A stretch of 64,000 bases of DNA from Lachnospiraceae bacterium (GTDB lineage Bacteria; Bacillota; Clostridia; Lachnospirales; Lachnospiraceae), in the NCBI GenBank assembly GCA_009911505.1, contig QXXL01000036.1, forward strand, positions 1 to 64,000, in the 5' to 3' direction. Of the stretch, positions 42,761-52,072 are shown piece after piece. Made by a program: the position numbers and the translations under genes. The notes under the pieces were generated by a model. It was not told where the DNA came from, did no database searches, and saw only the letters and a list, made by a program, of their open reading frames with translations. Position 1 is the first letter of the stretch. Every line of letters begins with the position of its first letter.

Positions 42761-44117
42761 TTTACTCTTAAAGCTCCTTGCGGTTATGTTTGCAGCTATT
42801 TTGTGGCTGGCAGTTGTAAATATCGACGACCCGAAGACAACAAGGACTTTTACAACGACGGTAACAGTAGAAAACACCGATTACCTTACGGAAATCGGAA
42901 AATATTACGAGATTGTCAATAACAGCAATACGGTAACTTTTAAGGTAAGTGGGAAGCGCTCTTATTTGGAGCGTATGAGCAATGTGGACTTCAAGGCAAT
43001 TGCGGATTTGGAGATGATTGAAAACTTTAACCGAGTCCCAATTGAAATTACGCCGCAGCGCTATAATGGCTTTGTGACGGTAGCAAGCAAAATTAATTAC
43101 CTTGAGTTAAATGTGGAAGATCTGGTTTCCAAGCCATTTATGATTTCTGTACAGACAGAAGGGAATGTGATGGGAAGGCACGCCATTGGGGAAACGAGCG
43201 TATCGCCGACACTTTTACGTGTGTCTGGCCCGGCATCAGTGGTGGAGACAGTGGACAAAGCGGTTGCTACGGTGAATGTAGAAGGTATGTCGCAGGACAT
43301 TACAGACAGTGTCATTCCGGTTTTATATGACAAGGACGGCAATGAAATAGACAGCAAGGATTTGTCGTTTAATATACAAAATGTCATGGTCGCGGTGCGC
43401 ATTTTAGATACCAAGGAAGTGACGCTAAATTTCCAGACGACAGGCACACTGCAGAATGGTTACGAATACCTTGGAATAGAATACCGCCCGCAGACAGTAA
43501 CGGTTAAGGGGATGCCCGCCGTACTAAACACCGTCAACAGCATTACGATACCCCAAGAGGTGCTTGATTTAACAGACGCTGTGGATAATATCGAAAAAGA
43601 AGTGGATATTACTTCCTACCTGCCGTCCGGCGTTACGCTTTATGACAGCAGGCAGGCCAAGATCTCGGTTGTAGTTAAGATAGAAAAGCATGAAAAACGT
43701 AAATTTAAAATGCCTACAGCTAATATTACAGCGGGCAATTTAAACAGCCGGTACGATGTGAAGTACCTGGCGGATACGGTAGAGGTAGAATTAGAAGGGC
43801 TTTCTTCTGAGCTTGACGCACTAGAGGCGTCTTCACTGACTGGAAGCATTGATGTTAGCGGAATGCTCGAAGGAGAGCATACCGTGAGCCTGCAGCTTAA
43901 TTTGGACAGCAAATTTACATTGGTAAAGAATACTGTGGTGACGGTGGATATCGTGCCTAAGGGCACGGGGGAAGGTACGGATAAAAAAGAAGAAGATGCA
44001 GGGGAGAACGATTCGCAAAAGGAGGATTCAGAGGAAGGGGATTCGGAAAAAAAGGATACAGGGACAGGCGGGATTAGCGCGCCGGATTCCGGCGCAGTAA
44101 AGAAGCCAAATGCATAG
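42726..44117 (+). CDS. cdaR: CdaR, YbbR-domain regulator of CdaA
   Basis: A 463-residue membrane-anchored protein. The start MLKKTIKWMTNN at ATG 42726 has AAGGAGG seven bases before it; a longer frame from 42678 lacks one. A single N-terminal helix (LLKLLAVMFAAILWLAVV) is followed by four YbbR repeats outside the cell, and a low-complexity acidic tail of Asp, Glu and Lys (from about residue 420). In Firmicutes CdaR binds CdaA and tunes its activity. The acidic tail is not typical and may be disordered. Confidence 0.9.
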   Translation: MLKKTIKWMTNNLLLKLLAVMFAAILWLAVVNIDDPKTTRTFTTTVTVENTDYLTEIGKYYEIVNNSNTVTFKVSGKRSYLERMSNVDFKAIADLEMIENFNRVPIEITPQRYNGFVTVASKINYLELNVEDLVSKPFMISVQTEGNVMGRHAIGETSVSPTLLRVSGPASVVETVDKAVATVNVEGMSQDITDSVIPVLYDKDGNEIDSKDLSFNIQNVMVAVRILDTKEVTLNFQTTGTLQNGYEYLGIEYRPQTVTVKGMPAVLNTVNSITIPQEVLDLTDAVDNIEKEVDITSYLPSGVTLYDSRQAKISVVVKIEKHEKRKFKMPTANITAGNLNSRYDVKYLADTVEVELEGLSSELDALEASSLTGSIDVSGMLEGEHTVSLQLNLDSKFTLVKNTVVTVDIVPKGTGEGTDKKEEDAGENDSQKEDSEEGDSEKKDTGTGGISAPDSGAVKKPNA

Positions 44118-44138
44118 AAAGGATCGGAGGAATAGAAT

Positions 44139-45488
44139 ATGGGAAGAATGTTTGGTACAGACGGCGTACGTGGTGTAGCAGGAACGGAACTGACAATTGA
44201 GCTGGCAATGAAATTAGGCCAGGCAGGGGCATATGTGCTGACAAAAAACAGGGAACACAAGCCTACGATTATAGTTGGATGTGATACCAGGATTTCAGGC
44301 GGGATGCTGGCAAATGCACTGATGGCGGGGATTTGTTCCGTAGGGGCAAATGCGATTTACGCAGGTGTTGTGCCGACTCCGGCGATTGCCTATCTTGCCA
44401 GGAAGCATAAGGTAGATGCGGGGGTTGTGATCTCTGCTTCCCATAACCCGATGGAATTCAATGGAATCAAATTTTTTAACGGGGAAGGCTATAAGCTTTC
44501 GGATCAGCTGGAGAATGAAATCGAGATGTTGATTAAGAGCAATATGAAAGACGTACCGATGCCCACTGGATCGGGGATCGGCAAAGTAGAGTATCGCCTG
44601 GATATTAAAGATGAGTATGTCAGGTTCATGAAAAAGACGGTACCCATTGATTTGTCAGGGATGAAAATTGTTGTAGACTGTGCGGAAGGCGCGGCGTGCT
44701 ATACATCGGTCAAGACGCTTAGGGAGCTTGGTGCAAACCTGGTGCCTATCCATATCCATCCAGACGGGACGAACATCAACGCCAACTGCGGTTCGACGCA
44801 TATGGAGGAGTTGAGGGCGCGTGTCGTTTATGAAAAAGCGGATATTGGAATAGCGTTCGATGGGGATGCAGACAGGATGCTTGCAGTCGATGAGCTGGGT
44901 AATATCGTAGACGGCGATCAGATTATGGCGATTGTCGGGAACCATATGAAAAAACAGGGCAAGCTTAAAAATGATACTATCGTGGTGACAGTCATGACCA
45001 ACCTTGGATTTTCCCTGATGGGCGAGCAGGAAGGGCTGCATATTGAAAAAACGAAGGTAGGCGACCGTTATGTGCTGGAAAATATGCTGGAGAACGGCTA
45101 CAATTTAGGAGGCGAGCAGTCCGGGCATATTATTTTCCTGGACAACAATACGACGGGGGACGGCTTGTTAAGCGCCCTGCAGCTTTTAAAGGTCATGGAG
45201 GAAACGGGGGAGAAGCTATCCGGGCTTGCGAAGATCATGGAGGTATTGCCACAGGCGCTTGTCAACGCCAAGGTGCCTAACCATAAAAAGGAACACTATA
45301 TGGAGTATGCTGACATTGCAGAAGCAATTGCGGCGCTTGAAGCTAAGTTTAACGGGGAGGGCAGGGTTTTGATCCGGCCGTCCGGCACGGAGCCTTTGGT
45401 ACGCGTGATGATCGAAGGAAAGGATCAGCAGGCGATTGAGGAGGAAGCGGGCAAACTAGCAACACTAATTACAAATACTATGCTTTGA
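44139..45488 (+). CDS. glmM: phosphoglucosamine mutase
   Basis: A 449-residue enzyme that turns glucosamine-6-phosphate into glucosamine-1-phosphate for peptidoglycan. Motifs are MFGTDGVRGVAG at the start, the catalytic serine loop VVISASHNPMEFNGIKFF, the metal site FDGDADRML, and the phosphate-binding RPSGTEPLVRVM near the C-terminus. It is complete and normal in length. It closes the cdaA-cdaR-glmM operon; in Bacillus, GlmM can also bind and inhibit CdaA. Confidence 0.97.
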   Translation: MGRMFGTDGVRGVAGTELTIELAMKLGQAGAYVLTKNREHKPTIIVGCDTRISGGMLANALMAGICSVGANAIYAGVVPTPAIAYLARKHKVDAGVVISASHNPMEFNGIKFFNGEGYKLSDQLENEIEMLIKSNMKDVPMPTGSGIGKVEYRLDIKDEYVRFMKKTVPIDLSGMKIVVDCAEGAACYTSVKTLRELGANLVPIHIHPDGTNINANCGSTHMEELRARVVYEKADIGIAFDGDADRMLAVDELGNIVDGDQIMAIVGNHMKKQGKLKNDTIVVTVMTNLGFSLMGEQEGLHIEKTKVGDRYVLENMLENGYNLGGEQSGHIIFLDNNTTGDGLLSALQLLKVMEETGEKLSGLAKIMEVLPQALVNAKVPNHKKEHYMEYADIAEAIAALEAKFNGEGRVLIRPSGTEPLVRVMIEGKDQQAIEEEAGKLATLITNTML

Positions 45489-45504
45489 TTTAGGAGGGGT
45501 TTGC

Positions 45505-45768
45505 ATGGTAAGCCAGAAAGTTACAATTAAAAACCCTACTGGGCTGCATTTGCGCCCGGCGGGGATACTTTGCAGGGAAGCGATGAATTTTAAGTCGCTG
45601 GTTACATTTTTATACCGGGGCAACACGGCAAATGCCAAGAGTGTGTTAAGCGTCCTGGGGGCATGCATCAAATCTGGCGACGAGATAGAGCTTGTCTGCG
45701 ACGGAGAAGATGAAGAAGAAGCGCTTAAAGTACTTGTGACGCTAATCGAGGAAGGGTTTGGCGAATAG
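45505..45768 (+). CDS. ptsH: HPr-family phosphocarrier protein
   Basis: An 87-residue HPr-like protein. The phosphorylated His lies in NPTGLHLRPAGILCRE (residue 15) and the regulatory Ser in NAKSVLSVLGACIKSGD (near residue 47). GGAGGGG precedes the ATG. Both key residues are present, so it may act in PTS sugar transport and catabolite control. It lies alone after glmM, apart from ptsI, and could be a Crh-like second copy. Confidence 0.8.
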   Translation: MVSQKVTIKNPTGLHLRPAGILCREAMNFKSLVTFLYRGNTANAKSVLSVLGACIKSGDEIELVCDGEDEEEALKVLVTLIEEGFGE

Positions 45769-45785
45769 GAGGACATCCGATAAAC

Positions 45786-47813
45786 ATGCAAAGGATAGAC
45801 AGAAAAAACCGGATCGAAATAGGGGCGCTTACATTAATATTTATTATTGCCGCCTTTTTTGTTTATAAGACAACCATATTGACACGTATGGTACTGCCGC
45901 GGATGGAAACGCAGGCAAGCGCCCAAGAAGGGCATTTTTACCTGCTTTCGGATGGCGATCATATCGAACAAGCTTTTATTTACCCGTCTGATCAGCTTCT
46001 TAGCGCGGGTATCAAAATTTCACTGGATGAGGATACGCTTGGCAACCTGGTTTCCAATGAAAAAGATTTGGATTTGGGTGTTATCCATCTGGATATACAA
46101 GATGAAACGGGAAGCTCTGTTATGCATGCGGATTACGATGTGTATACACTTGCGGACGATCAGCTCCTGGTAGCTTCGTTTCCGTCTGCCCAGCAGGGGT
46201 GGAAGGGAAGGGAGCTTACCATTGTATTGGACGTCAACGGCATCCGGGCGGATGTCGGGCTGAAAATCGGCTATACCACAGATGTGCCCGGCGCGGCGCT
46301 CACCATAAACGGTGGGACAGCTCAATATACGTTAAATATCCAGACGGCGCAGTACCAGTTTACCTACTGGAAGCAGTGGGCAGTTTTTGGCGCCGCTTTG
46401 CTGTATTTACTGCTGATTGGGACATATCTGGGCTTTGCCGTGCTGCGCCTAAAGCCGGAACAGGTGTTTTTGTTTGCAGGCTCAGTTCTTGCAGTGGTGT
46501 ATCTGCTGCTTTTGCCGCCGCTTTCCGTACCGGATGAGGAAGTGCATTTAAAAGAAGCATATTACTATTCCAATTACCTAACAGGGCGTGGGCAGGCAGA
46601 AAACGGACTGCTGCGGATGGATAAGGAGGATTTTACGGCGCTTTCGGTATTTGATACGACGCCTTCGCTTTCGGAGTACGATGATTTAAAGGGCAGCCTG
46701 TTTTCTTCCGGGAGGAAGGAGGGCGTCAAAGAGGTTAAACACCCCAATACCCAGGCGCCTGCAGTGACATACCTGCCAGGCATCATAGGGCTTACGCTTG
46801 GGCGCCTGCTGGGGTTAAACGGGCTTTTGGTAATTTATCTGGGCAGGCTGTGCTGCATCCTGTTTTATTTGCTTGCGATGTACTGGTTTATCCGGCTGAT
46901 GCCGTTTGCAAAGCCCGCGGCTTTTATTATGGCAGTCCTGCCAATGACAATCCAGCAATGCTGTTCTTATTCCTACGATTCAGTTGTGATAGAGATAGCA
47001 TTTTTGTATATTGCAGTACTGTTCGGATTATTATATAAGCAAGAGCCGGTTAAAAAATGGCAGGTGGTGTTATATGTATTATTTATGATTGTGCTCTCAA
47101 TCTGTAAGGGGGGCACATATATGCCGTTATGCCTTCTTACTATGCTGATCCCGGTGAGCCGCTTTTCCAACAGGAAAAAGAAATGGGTATTTGTGGGGTG
47201 TATGGCCGCTATTGCCATTATTGCGTTTTTATCAAGCACGCTAAGCTATGTGTTGTATGTGGCAAGCCCGACTGCAGAGCAGGCGGCGGGATCGTACCTG
47301 GAAGGTAAGGCATATGGGGCGGCAGGAATCCTGGCTGAACCGATGACATTCCTTACGATGACGGTACGGACGCTGTTTTTGTCAGGTGACGGTTTTTTAG
47401 AAACTATGCTTGGGATGCAGCTTAGCTGGCTGAATGTATTTGTTTCAAGGATTGCCATTTACGGGCTGCTGCTTCTACTGCTTTTGTCCGTACAACGGGT
47501 AGAAGGCGGCAGAGGCAGGCAGCATATGCAGGTTACAGCCCTTCAGAAGATTTCGTATGCCGTAGTCTGTATCTTGTCCGGGGCAATGGTATTTGCATCT
47601 ATGTTTATGAGCTGGACGCCGAAAGGCTCCATTACCATTGCGGGTATCCAGGGGCGGTATTTTCTGCCGCTGCTCCCCATCTTTTTGCTGCTGTTTTACA
47701 GTAAAAATATTTCCCTGAAAAAGGATGTGGGTAGGAAATATATGTTTACCGCAGTCAGCCTGCAGTGTGTTGCGGTTTATGGCATCCTGATGTCATTGGA
47801 GAGGATATTATGA
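45786..47813 (+). CDS. DUF2142 polytopic membrane protein (putative glycan assembly)
   Basis: A 675-residue protein. The first helix (residues 12-32) is followed by an extracellular domain of about 160 residues, and then 11 or so membrane segments from residue 196. The phrase PPLSVPDEEVHLKEAYYYSN has the D-E-x-x-H motif seen in DUF2142, a family resembling GT-C glycosyltransferases. The stop overlaps the start of the next glycosyltransferase (ATGA). It is likely part of the polysaccharide locus and probably uses lipid-linked sugars; the substrate is unknown. Confidence 0.75.
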   Translation: MQRIDRKNRIEIGALTLIFIIAAFFVYKTTILTRMVLPRMETQASAQEGHFYLLSDGDHIEQAFIYPSDQLLSAGIKISLDEDTLGNLVSNEKDLDLGVIHLDIQDETGSSVMHADYDVYTLADDQLLVASFPSAQQGWKGRELTIVLDVNGIRADVGLKIGYTTDVPGAALTINGGTAQYTLNIQTAQYQFTYWKQWAVFGAALLYLLLIGTYLGFAVLRLKPEQVFLFAGSVLAVVYLLLLPPLSVPDEEVHLKEAYYYSNYLTGRGQAENGLLRMDKEDFTALSVFDTTPSLSEYDDLKGSLFSSGRKEGVKEVKHPNTQAPAVTYLPGIIGLTLGRLLGLNGLLVIYLGRLCCILFYLLAMYWFIRLMPFAKPAAFIMAVLPMTIQQCCSYSYDSVVIEIAFLYIAVLFGLLYKQEPVKKWQVVLYVLFMIVLSICKGGTYMPLCLLTMLIPVSRFSNRKKKWVFVGCMAAIAIIAFLSSTLSYVLYVASPTAEQAAGSYLEGKAYGAAGILAEPMTFLTMTVRTLFLSGDGFLETMLGMQLSWLNVFVSRIAIYGLLLLLLLSVQRVEGGRGRQHMQVTALQKISYAVVCILSGAMVFASMFMSWTPKGSITIAGIQGRYFLPLLPIFLLLFYSKNISLKKDVGRKYMFTAVSLQCVAVYGILMSLERIL

Positions 47814-48544
47814 GTAATACGGCAAAACCTGTAACGGGCGCAAAAGGGGGAGCAGTAAAAAAGCTGGTCATTATCCCGGCATATAATGAACAAGGCGGAA
47901 TTGAACGGACTGTGCGGGATATTATGGAGCATGCGCCTGATTTTGATTACGTGGTCATCAACGATTGTTCTACAGACCAGACATTAGAGGTGTGCCAAAA
48001 AAACGGATTCCACGTTATAAATCTTCCAGTCAATTTAGGGATTGGAGGAGGCGTTCAGACCGGATATGCCTATGCCTGGCGTAATGGGTACGATATTGCT
48101 GTACAATTTGACGGCGACGGGCAGCACAATGCCAAATATTTAGGGGCTATGGCAGACAGGCTGTTGAGCAAAAATCTGGATATGGTGATTGGCTCCCGGT
48201 ATATCAAGAAAGAGGGGTTCCAGTCAACAGGTCTAAGGCGCCTTGGCATCCGTTATTTTACGGCCCTCATAAAGCTTGTTACAGGCAAGAAGATCACGGA
48301 TCCAACCTCCGGCATGCGCATGGCAGGCAGGGATGTAATTGGGCTGTATGCTAAAAACTACCCCAAGGATTATCCAGAGCCGGAAAGTGTGGTTGCTATT
48401 ATAAAAAAAGGCAGGCAGGTAGATGAGATACCCGTTCAGATGAATGCAAGAGAAGAGGGTGTTTCGTCCATTTCACCCCGGAAATCGGTGTACTATATGA
48501 TAAAGGTGTCTCTGGCTATTTTAATAGCGGCAGTTCGGAGGTAA
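47810..48544 (+). CDS. GT2 glycosyltransferase of the dolichyl-phosphate-mannose synthase type
   Basis: A 244-residue protein. The start overlaps the end of the DUF2142 gene and has a GGAGAGGA site. The GT2 fold is clear: KLVIIPAYNEQGGIERTV, YVVINDCSTDQTLEVCQ (nucleotide binding), and VQFDGDGQHNAKYL with the D-x-D metal site. There is one C-terminal membrane segment. Such enzymes charge undecaprenyl phosphate with a sugar, which fits the partner DUF2142 (GT-C-like) and DUF2304 genes on either side. Confidence 0.85.
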   Translation: MSNTAKPVTGAKGGAVKKLVIIPAYNEQGGIERTVRDIMEHAPDFDYVVINDCSTDQTLEVCQKNGFHVINLPVNLGIGGGVQTGYAYAWRNGYDIAVQFDGDGQHNAKYLGAMADRLLSKNLDMVIGSRYIKKEGFQSTGLRRLGIRYFTALIKLVTGKKITDPTSGMRMAGRDVIGLYAKNYPKDYPEPESVVAIIKKGRQVDEIPVQMNAREEGVSSISPRKSVYYMIKVSLAILIAAVRR

Positions 48545-48550
48545 GGCGCG

Positions 48551-48922
48551 ATGAGTATAAAAATTCAGATAATTGTAGCTGCTTTAGTAGTGCTGGCGCT
48601 GCTTTTTATTGCCAATATGGTGAGGAAAGAAACGCTTGATATCCGGTTTGCCCTTTCCTGGCTGACGGTCGGGGGCGTGGTGCTGGTGTTGGATTTGTTT
48701 CCGGGGATTATGAATTACCTGGTGCATCTGCTGGGAATTGAGCTTCCGGTTAATATGATGTTTTTCTTTGGGTTCTGTTTTACGCTGCTGCTTTTGTTTT
48801 CGCTGACGGTAAAGGTATCCCGGCAGGCAGAGCAGCTAAAACGGCTGACACAGGAAATCGCGCTGCTGGAAGAGCGTATGGAGAACCAGGCTGGCGCAGC
48901 AGGCTTTGATGATAAAAAATAA
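48551..48922 (+). CDS. DUF2304 membrane protein
   Basis: A 123-residue protein with three membrane segments (residues 4-23, 35-54, 66-86) and a C-terminal coiled-coil helix (EQLKRLTQEIALLEERMEN). It matches DUF2304, a family regularly found next to polyprenyl-phosphate glycosyltransferases. It lies six bases after one. It probably helps position or couple the glycosyltransferase at the membrane. Confidence 0.8.
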   Translation: MSIKIQIIVAALVVLALLFIANMVRKETLDIRFALSWLTVGGVVLVLDLFPGIMNYLVHLLGIELPVNMMFFFGFCFTLLLLFSLTVKVSRQAEQLKRLTQEIALLEERMENQAGAAGFDDKK

Positions 48923-48948
48923 AAAAGGAGAAGTTTTTAAGAAGAAAG

Positions 48949-49929
48949 ATGAATAGTGAGATATGTGGTGACGCGAATAACCATACAAATAAGGCAAACG
49001 AAACAGGAATACAGGACGACGACTCTTACGGGGGTTCGGGCAAGGTACAGATTCTGATGTCTACCTACAACGGCGAGGAGTTTATCAGGGAGCAGTTGGA
49101 CTCGATCCTGGGGCAGAGCTATCCGGATGTGGATATTTTGATCCGGGACGACGGGTCAACGGATGATACTTTTGTGATTTTAAAGGAGTACGAGGAGCTG
49201 CATCAGAATATTCACGCTTACCAGGGGGCAAACTTAGGAGTAAACAGAAGCTTTTTTGAGCTGCTTTCAGAAAGCAATCCAAAGGCTTCTTACATAGGGT
49301 TCTGTGATCAGGACGACTGCTGGCTGCCGGAAAAGATTGAAGCGGCGGTGCGGCAGCTCGAACGCATGGAAGGGCCTGCCCTTTACTGCGGGGCTAAGAC
49401 GCTGGTGAATGAGAATTTAGAGCCGCTTGGCAGCCAGCAGAATCCTCATGTAACGCCGGGGTTTGGGAATGCGGTGATAGAAAGTATCTGTTCGGGGTGC
49501 ACGCTTTTGATGAACCGCAAACTGGCGGAGATTATTAAGGGGCGTTTGCCGGAGGATGTGATCCACCATGACTGGTGGTGTTATATGGCGGCGGCTTATC
49601 TGGGAAGTATTTATTTTGACGAAACGTCTTATATTTATTACCGGCAGCACAAAGGGAATGAAGTAGGCGCAAGCGGGTCTGCGATTGGGATGATTCGGGC
49701 GAAGGCGAGGGATTTGAAGAAGCGGCATGGGGATTTGAAGAAGCAGCTTTTGGATTTTAAGCGGTTTTATCACGGCGTGCCGGAAAAAGACAGTCTGGTT
49801 GACGCAATTCTTGAGGCTGAAAAATTTCCGGAGCGGCTTAAGATTTTGTTTGACCGGAGATGGTACCGGCAGAGCGGGTTAGACAACTGGGTTGTGAGGG
49901 GGCTGTTTTTGTTTAACCGGATGCTGTAG
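48949..49929 (+). CDS. GT2 glycosyltransferase (rhamnosyltransferase-like)
   Basis: A 326-residue protein. After a 28-residue polar head comes VQILMSTYNGEEFIREQLDSI, the GT2 opening, then ILIRDDGSTDDTFVIL and SYIGFCDQDDCWLPEKI with the D-x-D-type motif. The YRQHKGNEVGASGS region near residue 225 is typical of rhamnan rhamnosyltransferases, and the rml genes follow. The acceptor is unknown. About 125 bases of gene-free DNA follow it. Confidence 0.85.
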   Translation: MNSEICGDANNHTNKANETGIQDDDSYGGSGKVQILMSTYNGEEFIREQLDSILGQSYPDVDILIRDDGSTDDTFVILKEYEELHQNIHAYQGANLGVNRSFFELLSESNPKASYIGFCDQDDCWLPEKIEAAVRQLERMEGPALYCGAKTLVNENLEPLGSQQNPHVTPGFGNAVIESICSGCTLLMNRKLAEIIKGRLPEDVIHHDWWCYMAAAYLGSIYFDETSYIYYRQHKGNEVGASGSAIGMIRAKARDLKKRHGDLKKQLLDFKRFYHGVPEKDSLVDAILEAEKFPERLKILFDRRWYRQSGLDNWVVRGLFLFNRML

Positions 49930-50055
49930 GGGGATGAAAACGGGCCCCCTGGCTGGCTATGGTTTTGGCTGGCTTACGGTTTTCTTGGATTAGACGGATG
50001 GTATGGGGGATGTGGGTGTGGATGATTTGAATGATATAAGAAAGGACGTTTTGTT

Positions 50056-50922
50056 ATGAAGAAAATTTTGGTGACTGGCTGTAATGGGCAGCTTGGAAGG
50101 GCGATTAATAAAGAATATGCGGGCGAGGATGTTTCGTTTATTAATACGGATGTGGTGGAGGGCGAGGGCGTTACGCGGCTTGACATTACGGATGTGGCGG
50201 CGGTGACGGCGCTGGTGGATAAGACGCGGCCGGATGTGATTATGAACTGTGCGGCGCATACGAATGTGGATGCCTGTGAGCAGCAGTGGGATCTGGCTTA
50301 TCAGATTAATGCGATTGGGGCGAGGAATTTGAGTATTGCAGCGGAAAAGGTGGGGGCGAAGCTTATGCATGTGTCTACGGATTATGTATTTCCGGGGACG
50401 TCGCCTGCGCCTTTGACGGAGTTTGATCCGGTGGGGCCGATTAGCGCGTATGGGAAGACGAAGTGGGAAGGCGAGAATTTTGTGAAGGAGTTTTCGCAGA
50501 AGCATTTTATTTTGCGCACGGCGTGGCTTTACGGGGACGGGAAGAATTTTGTGAAGACGATGCTGAAGCTTTCAGAAACGCATGATATGATTACGGTTGT
50601 GTCGGATCAGTTTGGGTCGCCTACGAGCGCGGTGGAGCTTGCGAAGATGATTCATTTCCTGGAGCCGACGGAAAATTACGGTACGTACCATGCGACCTGT
50701 GAAGGGCAGTGCAGCTGGGCGGATTTTGCATCGGCGATTTTTAAGAAGGCGGGGAAGGATACGGTTGTAAAGTATGTGACGACGGAGGAGTATAATTCCC
50801 CGGCGAAGAGGCCGGCTTATTCGGTGTTAGATAATTATATGTTAAGGCTCGTGGCAGGGGATGCGTTTCAGATGGCGCAGTGGGAAGATGCGCTGGATGT
50901 TTATATGAAAGAAATCCTGTAA
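50056..50922 (+). CDS. rmlD: dTDP-4-dehydrorhamnose reductase
   Basis: A 288-residue enzyme for the last step of dTDP-L-rhamnose synthesis. The NADPH-binding loop is VTGCNGQLGRAI, then DVIMNCAAHTNVDACE, the STDYVFPG active-site strand and the YGKTKWEGE catalytic Tyr-x-x-x-Lys. The C-terminal substrate part is complete. It stands apart from rmlB-A-C, separated by a glycosyltransferase and a small gene, though all point the same way. G-rich codons make the antisense strand look open here, but that is not a gene. Confidence 0.95.
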   Translation: MKKILVTGCNGQLGRAINKEYAGEDVSFINTDVVEGEGVTRLDITDVAAVTALVDKTRPDVIMNCAAHTNVDACEQQWDLAYQINAIGARNLSIAAEKVGAKLMHVSTDYVFPGTSPAPLTEFDPVGPISAYGKTKWEGENFVKEFSQKHFILRTAWLYGDGKNFVKTMLKLSETHDMITVVSDQFGSPTSAVELAKMIHFLEPTENYGTYHATCEGQCSWADFASAIFKKAGKDTVVKYVTTEEYNSPAKRPAYSVLDNYMLRLVAGDAFQMAQWEDALDVYMKEIL

Positions 50923-50941
50923 GCGGCAGAGGAGAGGATAT

Positions 50942-51769
50942 ATGGAATTACCACTGGTAAGCGTATGTATTCCGGCATATAACAATGCCGCATACATTAA
51001 AGAAACGATTGATTCGATTCTGAATCAGACCTACCAAAACCTGGAGCTTGTGATTTGTGATGATAAGTCGAAGGACGGCACGGTAAAGGTTGTGGAGCAG
51101 ATTCGGGATGAGAGGATTAAGCTATATAAAAATGAGAAGAATCTGGGTATGGCCGGGAATTGGAATAACTGCTTAAGGAAGTGCAGCGGCGAATTTATTA
51201 AGCTGATCTGTGCGGACGATATGCTGGCGGAGGATTGCCTGGAACAGGAGGTGCGCGCGCTTTTGGAGCATCCGTCGGCCGTGCTTGCGGAGAGCGATAC
51301 GAAGCTGTTTGATCTGAACGGGAAGCCGAAGGGATTTTATAAGCGGTATCAGGCGCATGGGCTGGTAGACGGGAAGCTGGTGGCAAAAAAGGGGCTTTTT
51401 GTAAAGAATTATTTCGGGGCCCCACTGGCCAATACGTTCCGCAGGAGTGCGCTTGCACAGACGGGCGGGTTTGATCCGTGGTATACGTATATTCTGGATT
51501 ATGATTTCTGGGTGCAGCTTGCTTGTAAGGGGGATGTGTTTATTATTCATAAGCCTCTTAATTTTTTCCGCGTGCGTAATGATTCCAATACGGGCGAAGT
51601 GATGGCGGGGGATAAGACGGACGCTTATGTGAAGGAGCACATCCATCTGCTTAAAAAGTTTAAAAAGGAACTTTTATTGTCGGATGCGGATATTAGAAGG
51701 AGCGTGCGCATCAGAAAGCTTCGCAATTTTGCGGCGGGGGTGTATCTGAAGATTTTTGTCAGAGGATAA
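50942..51769 (+). CDS. GT2 glycosyltransferase
   Basis: A 275-residue protein with PLVSVCIPAYNNAAYIKETI, LVICDDKSKDGTVKVVEQI and EFIKLICADDMLAEDCLEQE, where ADD supplies the metal ligand. The YILDYDFWVQLACKGDVFI region near residue 178 is typical of the family. A GGAGAGG site precedes ATG 50942. It probably adds one sugar to the glycan. The specificity cannot be read from the sequence. Confidence 0.85.
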   Translation: MELPLVSVCIPAYNNAAYIKETIDSILNQTYQNLELVICDDKSKDGTVKVVEQIRDERIKLYKNEKNLGMAGNWNNCLRKCSGEFIKLICADDMLAEDCLEQEVRALLEHPSAVLAESDTKLFDLNGKPKGFYKRYQAHGLVDGKLVAKKGLFVKNYFGAPLANTFRRSALAQTGGFDPWYTYILDYDFWVQLACKGDVFIIHKPLNFFRVRNDSNTGEVMAGDKTDAYVKEHIHLLKKFKKELLLSDADIRRSVRIRKLRNFAAGVYLKIFVRG

Positions 51770-51809
51770 GGGAGACAGGCAGCTTGGGTGGAATGGGGAG
51801 GGCGGCAGC

Positions 51810-51977
51810 ATGAAAAAATTAACACTTATATTCGGCATTTTTTTCAGCATATTAACTTTTATAGGGGCGGCGTATGTATTGTACAATGAAGGCGGGGTAA
51901 GTGCGGGTTATGCGGTTGTGCCGATGATGTTTGCTCTGGCATGTACCGCGCTTTACCGGCAGAGGAGGGAGCTGTAA
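51810..51977 (+). CDS. 55-residue small membrane protein
   Basis: The start at ATG 51810 follows GGGGAGG. It has two membrane segments (residues 3-20 and 30-46) with the loop VLYNEGGVSAGYAVVPMMFA and a basic end YRQRREL. It is clearly related to the small protein at 23580 in the accessory region. The function is unknown. Its conserved core and ribosome site argue that both are genes. Confidence 0.65.
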   Translation: MKKLTLIFGIFFSILTFIGAAYVLYNEGGVSAGYAVVPMMFALACTALYRQRREL

Positions 51978-52072
51978 CAAAAAATTCCCAAATCTTGTAA
52001 TTTATTCCATAAGGTGCTATAATATTGTAATTCTTGTGAGGATGCCAAAAAACGAAGAAGGAGGTTTACCCC

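Noticed and set aside
49417-50505. Long minus-strand frames opposite the glycosyltransferase and rmlD
   Set aside because: They lie opposite clear GT2 and RmlD proteins, are basic and low in complexity, and match nothing. They are explained by codon bias of the sense strand.
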